From contig JASKOT010000019.1 in assembly GCA_032158125.1 (NCBI GenBank), positions 248,001 through 312,000 on the forward strand: DNA of 64,000 nt. Reading direction: 5' to 3'. Below the pieces are notes generated by a model that had not been told where the DNA came from, ran no database searches, and saw only the letters and a list, made by a program, of their open reading frames with translations. Of this stretch, positions 10,159 through 21,112 are shown piece by piece. The position numbers were made by a program, and so were the translations under genes. The DNA comes from Papiliotrema nemorosa (lineage: Eukaryota; Basidiomycota; Tremellomycetes; Tremellales; Rhynchogastremaceae). Numbering within the stretch: the first letter of the stretch is position 1; every line of letters starts with the position of its first letter.

Positions 10159-11962
10159 TCAATGCTTCTTTGCCTTTTCCCTCTCCTTCTTCTCTCGCTG
10201 CTCTCGCTTTTCCGTGCTGGAATCCCAATCCACATCCGCGGCCAACAGCTCATCATGGCCATTCTTTGACAATTTCGGGTCAAAGAATCCATCTCGATAG
10301 CCTCTGACGATCCTCTCCAATAGATCCGATGTTGATATTGCAGGTGTTCGTCGAGTGGGCACGAATCGACCTATGGCGTCAGCCGTTCCTAGAAACAGCG
10401 CGGATTGTTTAGCTCACCTTGACTCTTTGCAAAGGCGTAAACGTCATCCTGCCCTGCTCCCGGATACACCAGCTCGTCATGAGCAATGTAGTCGATTCGA
10501 TGCTTGTCCAGCCAAGCTTGGTCCACTACCCACGGCGCGTCCGGCAACACCTCGTCCACCCATCTGCAATGCCTGACTGACTCGCACCTCTCTGCATGAG
10601 TCATGGCTGGGGCATTCTTGTGTGATGAACACAGCTCGTCCGAGTTGACCCCAACCAAGAGGTAAACTTTCGGGAAAGACAGCTTGGCTTGCCTCAGTTG
10701 CAGTGCGTGACTACGCATTATGAGCTCGGGCCGTAGAGTTGGCAATGCTCGCTCACCCAAAATGGAAAAGATCATATATTCCATCAGCGTAGACCCTGAC
10801 CACCTTGTCCTCGGGTGCCGGGTTGGTCCTCCACCATCGCTCCACGCCGTCCTCCTCTCCCTTGCCATCGATTGCTCTCTGCACAAAGCCTTTGATATCT
10901 TCAATCGGTAGCTCTTTTGGTCGCTTGTACATCCTGGGTGGACCGAGCGCGGCATTTGACGATTTGGCGGATAAAGGCTGTGTCTGCGATTTACTCGCCT
11001 GTGCCAGAGACTTTGAGATGGCGACAGGGACATCGGCGGGTATTATGGCTTCTTCAGCGTACAGAGCAGTGGTAGGGTGGGACAAGTCGTGCTCCTCTCG
11101 GAGATTCGCTCGGGAGGCTTTGGGTGTAGGGACGCGTTGACCTGGGTGAGGGGTTGTGGCGGACCCAGCAAGAGGTGTCGCGCTGGTCTGACCGGGAGTT
11201 GGCGAAGAGGGTCGTCGGTGGTGTCCAGCGTGAATGTGTGGGTGTGTAGAATGCACAGGAGTGCCTCCAATAGTGGAAGAGCTCTCGACATCACCGTCGT
11301 ACCTGACCATCAACACCATACCAGGAGCACGTGCCAAGAGAACGGATTGGCGACCTACATGGGAGACTCCATACCGCTATCAGCGGCATTGAGCTCTTCG
11401 AGATGTTTGCCTGAAGACCTTCGACCGTGGATGTATGATCCTCCCAGTCCAGCAGCTCCCAGAGCCGCTTGTAGAGGTAACGCAGGGGGAGGGTTGGCTC
11501 GACCAGAGTGAGGTGTCGGCCCACTCGCGTTGGGGTGAGGGTTTCGTTCGGGCACAGACATCATGGATCCGACGTCGGATGCAGCGTCGTTGTCTGATGA
11601 GGAGAGGATAGTGAGACGAAAAGGTGGATGGTCCACATGATATAGGTCGACGACGAGGTTGTGAAACGTCGAGACGGTTCGCGTCAAGGCAAAAGCGCAT
11701 GAAACGATCACGACGACGAGACCATATTCAAAATGCGAGGATATAGTGTTTCGAATATAGACAGGGTAAAAAATGCAGAGAAGGGCAGTCAAGAAAGGAT
11801 CATGATCAGCTCGTTGCGTTTGAGCGTTGGGAAAAGCTAGCCAGTCGAAGGCCAAGACTCACCTTCCTCGCTGGCATCTCTCGAAGAACCCGCGTCTCTC
11901 TGCGCCCTTCTTTCGCCCAGCTTGTTTCTGTGATGCCTTTTGGAGGGTGCGGCTGAGGACAT
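10159..11962 (-). CDS. PCT1: Choline-phosphate cytidylyltransferase
   Basis: Rate-limiting Kennedy-pathway enzyme (CTP + phosphocholine to CDP-choline). Exon 1 is 11863-11962 ([20 protein letters not shown]...), followed by an unusually long 269-nt intron (11594-11862), exon 2 at 11359-11593, and a 56-nt intron (11303-11358). Phases agree at both joins ([12 protein letters not shown] and [12 protein letters not shown]). The long N-terminus is disordered and Ser/Pro/His-rich. The catalytic domain starts near [17 protein letters not shown] and contains [20 protein letters not shown] (HxGH nucleotide motif), [36 protein letters not shown] and [14 protein letters not shown], then [20 protein letters not shown] (the R-T-x-G-I-S-T-type signature with A for G). 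The tail is Lys/Glu-rich ([17 protein letters not shown]) and may act as the membrane-sensing helix. Identity is firm; the N-terminal exons are inferred. Confidence 0.9.
11594..11862 (-). other. Outsized first intron of PCT1 (269 nt)
   Basis: Starts GTGAGTCTTGG and ends in a pyrimidine-rich run before CATCAG. It is about five times the usual intron length in this window. One frame is open across it and reads hydrophobic, but that frame has no ATG in the intron and no match to the exon-1 frame, so I treat it as intron. Confidence 0.65.
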
Positions 11963-12208
11963 GGCGAGTTCCTTGAGCTGTGTCGGTGATACTGTGACAA
12001 GGATAGGTTTCGAGTGACTTTTGAGACGGGTCCATGCACCGAAACCCAATGACGATATGGGGCAATATCTGGACGCGCCTATTTAGGCCCGTGTCTGGGA
12101 GACAGATTAGGCGTGCAAGTGGCAACATCGGAATTCGCGTCAACAACCCTCGCGACTGTTTTTGTCGAGATTCATTCATTTGCGCCAACACTCGCAATCA
12201 CGGTCACC

Positions 12209-13173
12209 ATGTCTGCGGCAGTAGCCAGCTCACCAGCTCACGGTCACCCTTTTGATCAAGAACTCGATCAACCTATGGAAGAGGAATTCGTCGAAGGACA
12301 ATCATATCTCGAATCAGACCGATCTGTCGATATCTCTGAAAATCAATGGAGGGAGATAACGCAAGTCTACTTGTTGACTGCTCCTGATAGAGCAGGCAAG
12401 CTGACCGATAGTAAAATCCTGAAGGATGTCCTTCCTACCATGTCCCCCGAGGAGGAGCTCGGAGACCTCGCGGCGGCAGAGGCGGCAGTGAATGCCAAAG
12501 TCGCTCAACGAGATGCCATGGTGAACAAAATGCGAGATGAGCTTCGAAGTGAGTGATCCATCACTTGCACCGCGGAAATGATCGCACCACCTGGACATGT
12601 GCTGCTGCTCGTCCTTCTCGTTGAGGATATTTCTCGTTGAGGAACTGACGCCACAGTATTGACGAGACAACATCAAGATGCCGCAAAGGCTGCTCAACGT
12701 CCTCCCACCCATCCAACTCCTGCTCAACACAACGAGCAAGTCCGCACCCTCGAGTCGAAACAGGTCTCATTGGGGAAATCTTTGAATGAGGAGCAATCGA
12801 CCATGACGAAACGAGAGGCAGAGCTGAGTAGAGCAAAGAGTGATCAAGAGGAGATTGGAGCAGTAGATATCGGAGAGGATGAACACGTGGATGGAAAGGC
12901 GTGAGTTGTCACTGCAAAGCGCATCCGACTACAGAGGTGCTCACCCATCAGGCTTCGCTTGAAGCTGCTCGCAGAGGCAGGGTTCACCCTTGTCCCACCG
13001 AAAGAAGGCGAATCAACGTCCAAGTTGCTGATACGTGAGTCGTCTCTTGCAAATTCACAAAGCTGATAACTTTAGGGAATGACTCGAAAGAGGATGTGCA
13101 CACGTTTGCAGTCGACAAGAATAGGTCACGTGTGTACACGGCGAACCTCCTTTGGAGTTTGGCAAGTGATTAG
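12209..13173 (+). CDS. SPC24: Kinetochore protein Spc24 (Ndc80 complex)
   Basis: Subunit of the Ndc80 complex, pairing with Spc25 to anchor microtubule-binding Ndc80-Nuf2 to the inner kinetochore. The N-terminus is acidic (FDQELDQPMEEEFVEGQSYL). A long heptad-rich coiled coil follows (LGDLAAAEAAVNAKVAQRDA; LESKQVSLGKSLNEEQS; KREAELSRAKSDQEEI). The small globular head ends the protein: ALRLKLLAEAGFTLVPPKEG, STSKLLIRNDSKEDVHTFAV, then SRVYTANLLWSLASD and stop. The LRLKL-x-x-x-x-G-F opening and the LLWSLAS ending are the Spc24 head signature. Introns follow RS (12550-12655), GKA (12901-12952) and LLI (13033-13075). Length, about 245 aa, is near the family norm. It is divergent from PCT1, with 246 bp between start codons. 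Confidence 0.85.
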
Positions 13174-13550
13174 GATCTCGACCTGCGGCAAGATCACCGA
13201 AGAGGCTCAATGTTGTAAGCGCAAGAGGATGTATTCTTGGAGTAATGCTGTCATGGCCCCGGCTCATCACTGTAACTCATCAAGCACTCGGTTTTGAACT
13301 TCGGAAGATGGCTGTGTCTGTGCGGGTTGATGTCGTTGCAAAAATCACGCCTCATAATCATGCATTCCAACACGCCCGCCGACACGTCCAAAAGCGTCGA
13401 GACTCTACATCCTGACATATGTGCAAGGGGATCCATACCATACTCTAGGAATCTTAAGTGTATCCAAATCAAGAAATGCTCTGCTGACTTGCGGTCCCGG
13501 TGACCATTGGCCTTGAACTGTATCGATCAGTCAACAAACATGACAGACAC
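13174..13550. other. Convergent intergenic, no gene seen
   Basis: Lies between the 3' ends of SPC24 (+) and the repeat-bearing gene (-). Short frames here have no protein character. Confidence 0.5.
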
Positions 13551-13991
13551 CTACTTTTGAGACGATGTCTCGTGAGAGCTCTGACTACTGACCTGCGTCG
13601 ACTCTAAGGACTGGGCTGGTCCCGTCGTCGCAGAGGTTGCGTTCGAGCTCTGACTACTGACCTGCGTCGACTCTAAGGACTGGGCTGGTCCCGTCGTCGC
13701 AGAGGTTGCGTTCGAGCTCCCAGTGTCATAGCGTCCCGAGATCACGCTTTGAACCATCTCATCGACGGCTGCCTGGGTTTCATCGTTTGGGGGTTTTGGG
13801 AACCAAACGTTCATCATCTTGGACAGTGTCTGTCTGTTGTTCGCGATGTCGTGATTTATATCACAGAGCGGCAAGATTGGACAGGACGCAGTGTTGGTCG
13901 AATTAGCGGATGATTGAAGTGAGCTGGGGCTTTCCATGATGCACAATGCAGGTAGATATACCGTAAATGCGTATGCGGAGTTGACGCCCAT
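13551..13991 (-). CDS. Ser/Thr-rich hypothetical protein with tandem repeat, 146 aa
   Basis: Single open frame from ATG at 13991. The front (YAFTVYLPALCIM) is mildly hydrophobic but a weak signal-peptide candidate. The middle (MMNVWFPKPPNDETQAAVDE, MVQSVISGRYDT) is ordered. The C-terminal third is two identical copies of a 23-residue Ser/Thr/Gln-rich unit (starting SSNATSATTGPAQSLESTQV), followed by SSHETSSQK and the stop. The units are identical at DNA level too. N-x-S/T and Ser/Thr density would suit O- or N-glycosylation if the protein is secreted, which is uncertain. No family recognised. Confidence 0.55.
   Translation of the reverse strand: MGVNSAYAFTVYLPALCIMESPSSLQSSANSTNTASCPILPLCDINHDIANNRQTLSKMMNVWFPKPPNDETQAAVDEMVQSVISGRYDTGSSNATSATTGPAQSLESTQVSSQSSNATSATTGPAQSLESTQVSSQSSHETSSQK
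13576..13713 (-). repeat. Exact 69-bp tandem duplication
   Basis: Units 13576-13644 and 13645-13713 are identical base for base. Each is 23 codons, so the reading frame is kept. A partial third unit (GAGCTC) starts at 13714. Exact identity points to recent duplication or ongoing unit turnover. Confidence 0.95.
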
Positions 13992-14562
13992 TCACTGAGA
14001 AATCCGTTGAGCCTTTCAACCTCATATCAAAACGCGATGCAACCTTTGTCTGATGTGACCCTACTTTGGATCAGCGAGTCTCATTGCTGGTGTTTCGGGC
14101 TTAGCGGCCTATATCCAACCCAGACGTAGGGCGTTGGCGCGGCTGGGCCAAAGGTAGCAGAATGCACTGGAAGCGACCACTGCGGGGTCAAGATCCATCG
14201 CTTGCTTCGATCTTCAGCTCCTCTAGCCACGGGACCGCGGTGGGATTGCGGTACGTGTACATATGTATAAGCTGGAAATATCAGATAGGCCTGAAGGTCG
14301 AGCGGATGAGTGCACAGTCAGCTCTTGTGGATCGCCTCGAACAAGCATCCATGCGTTACATACTCAATCACGCATCAACTCCCATTCGAAGCAAATCCAA
14401 TCCCATCTCCAAAAGTCACGTACGCCTCGTGTCTTCGTAATATCTCTCAAGCTCTCTCAATCACACGATCCAATCGTCATGTTCGCCTCCCACCAGTCTC
14501 AAAACAAGATCGCGGTCCACAACCCTTCAAACTCCGGCAAGGTTGGCAGACACGCACGACGT
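13992..14562. other. Intergenic, no supported gene
   Basis: About 570 bp upstream of the repeat-bearing gene and downstream of the 100-aa gene. Overlapping plus-strand frames at 14162-14814 are antisense shadows with basic, low-complexity translations. No regulatory motif stands out. Confidence 0.45.
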
Positions 14563-14865
14563 CTACTCGTCGTCTTTTTCCGAGGCCCCAAACTGGGGAA
14601 GGTTGCTCGGGGTATAGCCCGAACTGTAGTTCGGCGCAGAAGACGGTGCACCAACCGTCTCATCAGATTGCTGTGCGCCGAAGGATCCAAATTGAACGTT
14701 GACAGCAGAGGATGTGTCGGGCTTGCTCAATCTTCCCGACCATTCGAATCCACTTTTTCCCAAAGTTTTGGATGCATCAGTGGTCGAAGGCGCCGAAGGA
14801 TCATCCTGCGATGATCGCCCATCGACTGAGACTTTGGATTTTGTGGTTGAATCAGTCGAGTTCAT
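14563..14865 (-). CDS. Small hydrophilic hypothetical protein, 100 aa
   Basis: Uninterrupted frame from ATG at 14865. It is rich in Ser, Asp and Gly (KVSVDGRSSQDDPSAPSTTD; SKTLGKSGFEWSGRLSKPDT; NVQFGSFGAQQSDE) and ends GASEKDDE. There is no Cys and no hydrophobic segment. Composition resembles small stress-induced hydrophilic proteins of fungi, but I cannot place it in a family. A TATATAAG element on the minus strand about 90 bp upstream supports it as a transcribed gene. Confidence 0.5.
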   Translation of the reverse strand: MNSTDSTTKSKVSVDGRSSQDDPSAPSTTDASKTLGKSGFEWSGRLSKPDTSSAVNVQFGSFGAQQSDETVGAPSSAPNYSSGYTPSNLPQFGASEKDDE

Positions 14866-15428
14866 GTTGTCAATATTGTATATGCGTTTGGTGCCGTATA
14901 TGGTGCTGCAGTATGAGGGAATGACGAGGGGACTGCGTTGCGGGACAGGGCTTATATATGTAGCACGACCACGCAGCTCTCCACCCCTTCGCCCATACGA
15001 CGGAGCTGCACATCAACGGAGCCACCCGAATCAAAGGACGATCTGAGAATGCCTCCTACGTCGGACTTGCAATTACACCCGTAGAATGACTCAGATACTT
15101 CCCGGTCGAACACGTACACAATGCGGTGGTTTCACATCACATTTGCTGCCGTGGACGTCCGTCAGTGGGTCCACGAGCTTCCATCCTAGATTGAACTCTC
15201 ATCCGCAGCAGCGAGCCACAGTGCAGATTGCACTGCCGGGAGACCTCCCGAGTCGTGGTCCAGTGACCGTCGAGAATTTGCCACCCAAATTTCAGCGAAC
15301 TTCACCTCGCAAAAGTGGCACACGGTGGCAAGTTCGTATAAGATCATGACATCCCTTCCAAATCACTTTCCTACCTAATTACTACCCGTCTATACGACTC
15401 GCAAGGGACCTATACGGCTCGCAAGCGC
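14866..15428. other. Intergenic, promoter side of the 100-aa gene
   Basis: About 560 bp. It contains a TATA element near 14951-14958, then no supported coding sequence up to the eEF1B-gamma stop. Confidence 0.5.
14951..14958 (-). promoter_or_regulatory. TATA box (TATATAAG on minus strand)
   Basis: Lies about 90 bp upstream of the ATG at 14865 of the small hydrophilic protein gene, in the right orientation for it. Confidence 0.4.
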
Positions 15429-17080
15429 TTACTTGAAGTTCTTACCATCAATCCACTCCTTGCCGTCTATGACCAAGTCCCAAGCGAGAGCAGCCTCGAA
15501 GAACTTCTTGTCGTCCTCGTTCGTGATGTCCAACTTCTTGTACTCGTAAGACTCCCAATCCGGGGCGACGTCGATGACCGGCTTGACGTCCTGGCCTCGG
15601 AGGATGAGGGTACCGGTGATGATGCTGTCGTTGGCCTTGCCAAGGACACCGACCGAACCGAAGAGGTACTTTCGGGAAGCCTCCAGTCGGTTGAAGAAAC
15701 CACCAATCTGGTTGGCAGACATGAAAGTTTGAGTCAACTCGTCGTTGTACTTGAAGTCGACTCGCCAGATGGAGAAACCGTCGTGGTCAAACTTCTCGTA
15801 AAACCAAGGGATGGCACCGGTTCGGGTGTCCAAGTTGGAGTATTGTCGCTTCCACTCCTCGAGGTTGAAGGCGGATTTCGGGAGGTCGTCAAGGGGGTTC
15901 TTGACCTTGGGCTCGGCGGGAACCAATGGCTCCTCCTCCTCCTCGTCAGCCTCCTTGGCCTTGGGGGCCTTGGGGGCCTTGGCCTCCTTTGGCTTCTCAG
16001 CCTTGGGCTCCTTGGGCTTCTCGGTCTTGGCAGGGGGTTGGTAAGCGGGTTGAGTCTCGGTCAACTCGAGGTTGGCAACGTCAAAGACCTCGACGAGTTT
16101 GGGGTGGTTGATGACGCTAAATGTAAGCGTATACAACTCTCCGGGAGTTCTCAACTTACGTCTCGAAGAATCGGACAACGTTGGGGACCTTCTCTCGGGT
16201 GGCCTTGTCGACAAGACCAGTGAAGGCGTTTTGCAAGGCGGTAGCAACAAAGATATCGGCGAGGGTGATTCGCTCTCCGACAAGGAAAGTCTTGCTCAAC
16301 AAGACCTTATTGAGGGTCTCCAATCGAGCGACAAGGGCATCGTAGACACCTTGGAAGGTGGGCTTGGAGTATTGGAATCTACCGGTAAGGATACCCATGG
16401 CGTGCGAGTGTCGGATGAAGATCTGCCGTGAGCTTGAAGCTGGGTGAAACGATAGATGCTCACCTCCTGGTCGGCGAAGTCTTGCCATTGGTGGACCTTG
16501 GCCTTCTCCTTGAGGTCGGCGGGAAGGATGGTCTGGTTAGGTCCGAGCTCGGCGACTATGATTAGTCTCGTCCACAATTACACAACATCGATGACAAGTG
16601 AAGAAGGAGACGTTTGATCAGAGATATAGCGATACCACTCGCCGGAGTAAATCTCGACACGAGTCAATTAAGACAGGGATAACTGAAAAAGTAACTCTCA
16701 TCATGCAAACATCTCCTTTCACCCTCCACGGCACATTCCGCCATTCCTCGCACACCGGAACACTGAGAGCAAAACAAAACGTAGAGACCCAACTCACCGT
16801 ACTCGGCGATGGCACCGCTCTCGCTCAAGTAGAGGTCTCCATCCTCAAGAACAGGCAAGTAACCCAAGGGGAACTTCTCGAGGAACTCGGGGGTCTTCCA
16901 GTTGGATTTGAAAGAGAAGGACTTGTCGTGCTCGAGCGAGACACCGGCAAGGGCGGCAGCAGCGAGAACTCGTCGAACTCGGGCGTTTCCTGAAAGTGAG
17001 CCATGATTCGAGCATAAAAACATAAAAGCAATGTGAAGGTGGGAAGACTTACCGGGGAATCCAGTAAGCTTAGGAGCCAT
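15429..17080 (-). CDS. EEF1G: Translation elongation factor eEF1B gamma subunit
   Basis: Scaffold subunit of the eEF1B nucleotide-exchange complex that recharges eEF1A. The N-terminal GST-like half begins MAPKLTGFPG, NARVRRVLAAAALAG, then WKTPEFLEKFPLGYLPVLED and LYLSESGAIAEYVAELGPN, continuing LLSKTFLVGERITLADIFVA. A Lys/Pro/Glu-rich linker follows (KTEKPKEPKAEKPKEAKAPK). The C-terminal EF1G domain has NLEEWKRQYSNLDTR, IPWFYEKFDHDGFSIWRVDF, FMSANQIGGFFNRLE and LIDGKEWIDGKNFK-type ending. Introns include a 242-nt one (16556-16797) that splits Y-V in AEYVAEL, far larger than the others. The codon usage is strongly biased, as in highly expressed genes. The start ATG is the family one. Confidence 0.95.
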
Positions 17081-17429
17081 TTTTACGGATTTCTAAAGAC
17101 TCGTTAGTACTCTTGCCCATCTCATACACAGGGTATGTATAGATGCTCACTTTGAGAAAGGGTAAAAGGTGAAGAGGAGGATGTTGAGCCTTTCTTTTGA
17201 CTTTTGATCGCCCAACTCTGCACCACTCTGCCCCCCTCCGACAACTTTTGAGTGGCAAACTTCTTGCTCAATTCGCCACCGGCATTTGACGGGATTAGCG
17301 GAAAAGTGGCACTCCCTTATCCTCTGACATCGAGGCAGTATGCAGCATGAAGATCATCATCGTAACGGTTCCGTTTCCTGGCTCATATACAGTAATTAGC
17401 AGATCCACATGCGCTCTTAAAGAAGTCCT

Positions 17430-20400
17430 CTATAGCAGTCTCCGTTTCTTCTGCGGACCCTTGAAAACCTGTATAGCAGTATCAGCTGCGAGACTTCTTA
17501 CTGATACTGAACTAAACTTACCATAATATCGTCGTCGTCATCATCGTCAACCAGAAGCTTTCGTCTTCCATTCGCACCTCTGCTTTGCGTGCCGGTCCCA
17601 CTAGGAGTAGCCTGAGTTGTTCTACTCGCTCTTGACCTATCTCCCTCAAGGGTACTAGTCGCCCCGATACCACTCATCCCCCTCGTACCCGTCACTCTAC
17701 TTCTTCCCGTCAAGCCGGAGGTATAAGCACTAGGGGTCTTATCAAGGTCTTCTGCAACTTCATTCTCCGAATCCTCCACTACGACGGGTGCCGCCGTCTG
17801 TTTGCCCCTTGCCGCTGGTTTCTTTCGGGACGCCGCGGTCGACTTTGACCGTGTCGAGGTGGACGGTGCAGAAGACGCATCAGATTGGACGCTCGAGCCT
17901 CGTGTCGTACGAGCTGGCCGCTGCGTAGATAAAGAAGCGGAAGGTGCTGCGCCCCGTCGAGACTTTGAAGCGGGTATCGACTCGTCGAGCCCGGAATCGT
18001 CTTTGGCCATGAGACGTCGCTTGGACGGTGGGAGCAGAGGCATCTCCTCGTCGCCATCGTCTCTCTGAGACATCGCTTGGGTCTGACCAGGACGCAAGGA
18101 TTCAGTGACCCAGTAAGCTGAGATTAGCGGAGCTCGATTCGCGCCCAAGTAGTCAACTTACGTTCGCCCATTTCCGCATCGTGGATGTTTGGCGCGGCGA
18201 GAGCCAATTTGACAGGCTCTCGACGTATAATGTTCTTCTACACGCATCAGCTGGAAAGGTGCATAGATGTGAGAGCGCAGACTGACCTTCTTGAATTTCT
18301 TGAAATTTGGTTTCCCATCGTCGACCCTTTCCACCGCTTTCTGTCCTATATCCTTCCTGAACAGATCTTTCCGCACAATCTGGATAAAGTTACCCCTCAT
18401 ATCATCGTCGAAATCGTTGACGATATTGTAGTCTGGGTAATCGTACACCATGGTCGCTACAGCTTGGACAGGTTTGACTTTTGATTTTGGTATCTTTAGC
18501 GCATTGAAGTCCTTGTCCATTTCGTCCAGATCCTTCTTATCCTTTTTCGATTTCTTGATAGCTTTCTGAAATTCATTATCGACATCCGGTTCGTTCTGCG
18601 TCATTTTGGATTTAGACTTTGACTTTTTGACTTCCACTTGCTCCACTTCTTCACTGGGCGAACGGTTTCGACTCCTCTGCTTGGGTACAGGTGGAGGAGC
18701 CATTGACTTCTGCGTCGCAAGTCGAGCCTTCCGAGCTAAAGTCGCTTGAGCTTCGGCTTCTCTCGCCTCTCGAGCTTTTCTCAACATGCTCTGCATCGGA
18801 TCTTCGATGTCTTCCACCCCTTCTTCCGGCTCGTCAACCTCCATTCCCGTGGTGGATCGTGATACCGATCCAGCACGTTCGGGCTCTTCCGAGAGCCGTT
18901 GACGTTTACTCGGCGGAGGTCTGGATGCTGCTATCGTCTGCTCATAAACCTCTCGAATCTCCGCGGCGGTCTCTTCCTTCTTCTTGTCGACATCAAACGA
19001 TTCGTCGAAACCAAAATCGAACTGAGATTGCATCTGCGGTCCGGCTCGTCGCTTCAATCTGGAGCGAGGCGCCATTGACTACCAGTCAGCTTTGCGGCTG
19101 AATGGATCCCTGGAGCTCACGTTTGTTTCCGCTTCCTGAGACAGGCTCTCCTGCGAATCTCGTACTCTGGTCTCCTCCGAACGTTGCGAGACGACCCGCT
19201 GACTCCGTTCAACATCCATGACAAAGGCGGAACTCTCCGGAATGACACCAAGGTCGTCCGCAAATAGATCAATCTTTTTCGCTGTGCGCTTCTTGAGAGG
19301 CTTATATCAGTCATGTCACTCCAAAGCAGCTCACCCTCCTTGATGTAGCTCCCGTGGATTCAGAGACCTCTGGCGTGGTTTGCCGAGGCAGTTGAGCGGA
19401 AGGAGGGGCCTTGAGCGGGACATCGGTCTCTTCCGGGAAAGTTGACGGGATAAAGGGAGTTTGTCCGGCAGCTGCTCCGGAGGATTGAGGCATGCGAGTC
19501 TGTGTGGTAGGAAGGGAAGGAGGGTCTACACTAGTCTGACGTGTGGATCGACGAGTGCCAGCTGAAGATCAGCTTATTGTACACGAGGTGGGAACGAGCT
19601 CACCGGATGTGGCTTCAGCGGGTACAGTCGCTTCGGCCGGCGGAGCGGGGGCCATTGGTAGGTTTGCCGACAGGTGATCGATGTATGCTTGGACACCACC
19701 ATCAGCAACCGCTCCCCAGCATACATTGCCCGAAACAACAATGACACCCAATCTGCGATAAGCCTTGAGCTCAATTGCGCTGTCCGACTCACTGTGAGCA
19801 CACAGTCCCGACGATCGCGTTGAAGTCGACCTTGGCCCTTTTGAACTCCTCTTTGACCCTCGCAAAGTGGACGATCAGGCACTTATCCAGCCCGCCTTTG
19901 TCCTTTTGCGACTTCACCCATGTTTCGATCTTACTTTCGAAAGCTTTGGCCGTCTTGGGAAGATCTGACGTTATATCCACATCGTCATACTCCACTCCCA
20001 TGGCTAAAAGGTACCTCTTCTCGCTCGGTGCCTACGATCAATCTCAACCCGACGCGTGTGTTTCCTCCACTTACATTCTTCGTCCGTAGTCCGAGTATCT
20101 TCCAGCCGGCAAAAAGCCTCTTTCTCCGGGGATTAGGCAACCACATGGCCTCCTGTTTCCTCGTCAAAGGTAACGCATCATCCAAGCTGGGTCGATACTC
20201 TTCATCCGCGCTATCGGGTATCACGAAGCTATCTTGACTATCCGCAACCTTTTTCCAGCATATGGCGAGGTGTTTGATCAAGTCGGATAGATAGTTGGGC
20301 TTGACGATTCGCACGCCGTAGCAGACTGCATAGTTGTTGGTTGTGATAGCTCGATAGCTTGACGAGATGACCACGTCGGGTATACGTTCTTCTTCGAAAG

Positions 20401-21112
20401 CTGGCGTATGATAGATACCTGACATATCAGCTGGTCGCCCATCTCAAGACCGCGATAACCAACAATATCGAAGGAGGATACTAGGCCAGGCCTCATCCTC
20501 ATCTTTCATCTTCTCATGACATATAGCCAAAGGGATCCACTTCGTCCTGGCAATGAGCTCTCCTTCTCGGAAACTCTTTCTCGGAGCTGACATACAGGAA
20601 CCAAGCATTCTCCGCAATTTCGACACCCATCCCATCCGTATCGTGCAAGTAACACCCCATAGTGCCCTCGTCGATCCCGTCAAGCTCATAATCCCCTTTG
20701 TCCAGACTCCCGTAGAGCTCTGTACCCCTCGGAGTTACAGTGTTGAAAGATGGAAAGGCGCCAGACTTTTTCGGTTCTGATCTCCAACGCACATCAGGGG
20801 GTTTGGTAGGCTACCATCAGCCTTCCTTCGACCTTACCCGGGCTCGCCCAGTGCAGATGCAGAGGAGAAGAGATGTAGATGGATGGACTCACATTTGTAG
20901 GGTCCCAGTCACCCACTATAACGGTCCCTTGTTGAGGTCTCACTGTTCTCCCCTCGAAACGAATATCACATTCCTTGTCTCTTCCTACCGTATACGTCTT
21001 TCGCTGTTCCAGCGCAAAGGTGAACGCTCTCAATCAGCTCACCTCCAGCAACGTTTTGGAAGTTCTTACAATTCTGGCCGTGAACTGGCCCTATGGCCGT
21101 GAGCAGCCACAT
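17430..21112 (-). CDS. NBS1: Nibrin/NBS1, MRN (Mre11-Rad50-Nbs1) complex subunit
   Basis: Large multi-exon gene, roughly 950-1000 aa. N-terminus MWLLTAIGPVHGQN joins to SFTFALEQRKTYTVGRDKEC, an FHA domain matching the nibrin start (MW...T-Y-x-V-G-R). Tandem BRCT-like segments follow: YRAITTNNYAVCYGVRIVKP with NYLSDLIKHL, then GVIVVSGNVCWGAVADGG. The long middle is disordered and S/T/P-rich. Near the C-terminus KPNFKKFKK matches the Mre11-binding motif of human nibrin (NFKKFKK). The last residues are an acidic run (VDDDDDDDIM) followed by VFKGPQKKRRLL, like the acidic-plus-aromatic ATM/Tel1-binding tail. Nibrin recruits MRN to double-strand breaks and activates Tel1/ATM. Oddity: where the FHA usually has S-R-x-H, this protein reads TVRPQQG. 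The start at 21112 comes from the MW motif; some internal splice sites are not resolved. Confidence 0.85.

Noticed and set aside
11355..11855. Hydrophobic 166-codon minus-strand frame, apparently a membrane protein next to PCT1
   Set aside because: The hydrophobic part has no ATG (it opens at TTG) and lies in the inferred long first intron; the rest is PCT1 exon 2, which joins in phase on both sides.
15729..16223. Gly/Leu/Val-rich plus-strand frame in eEF1B-gamma
   Set aside because: Antisense shadow of the Lys/Ala/Pro-rich linker of the elongation factor.
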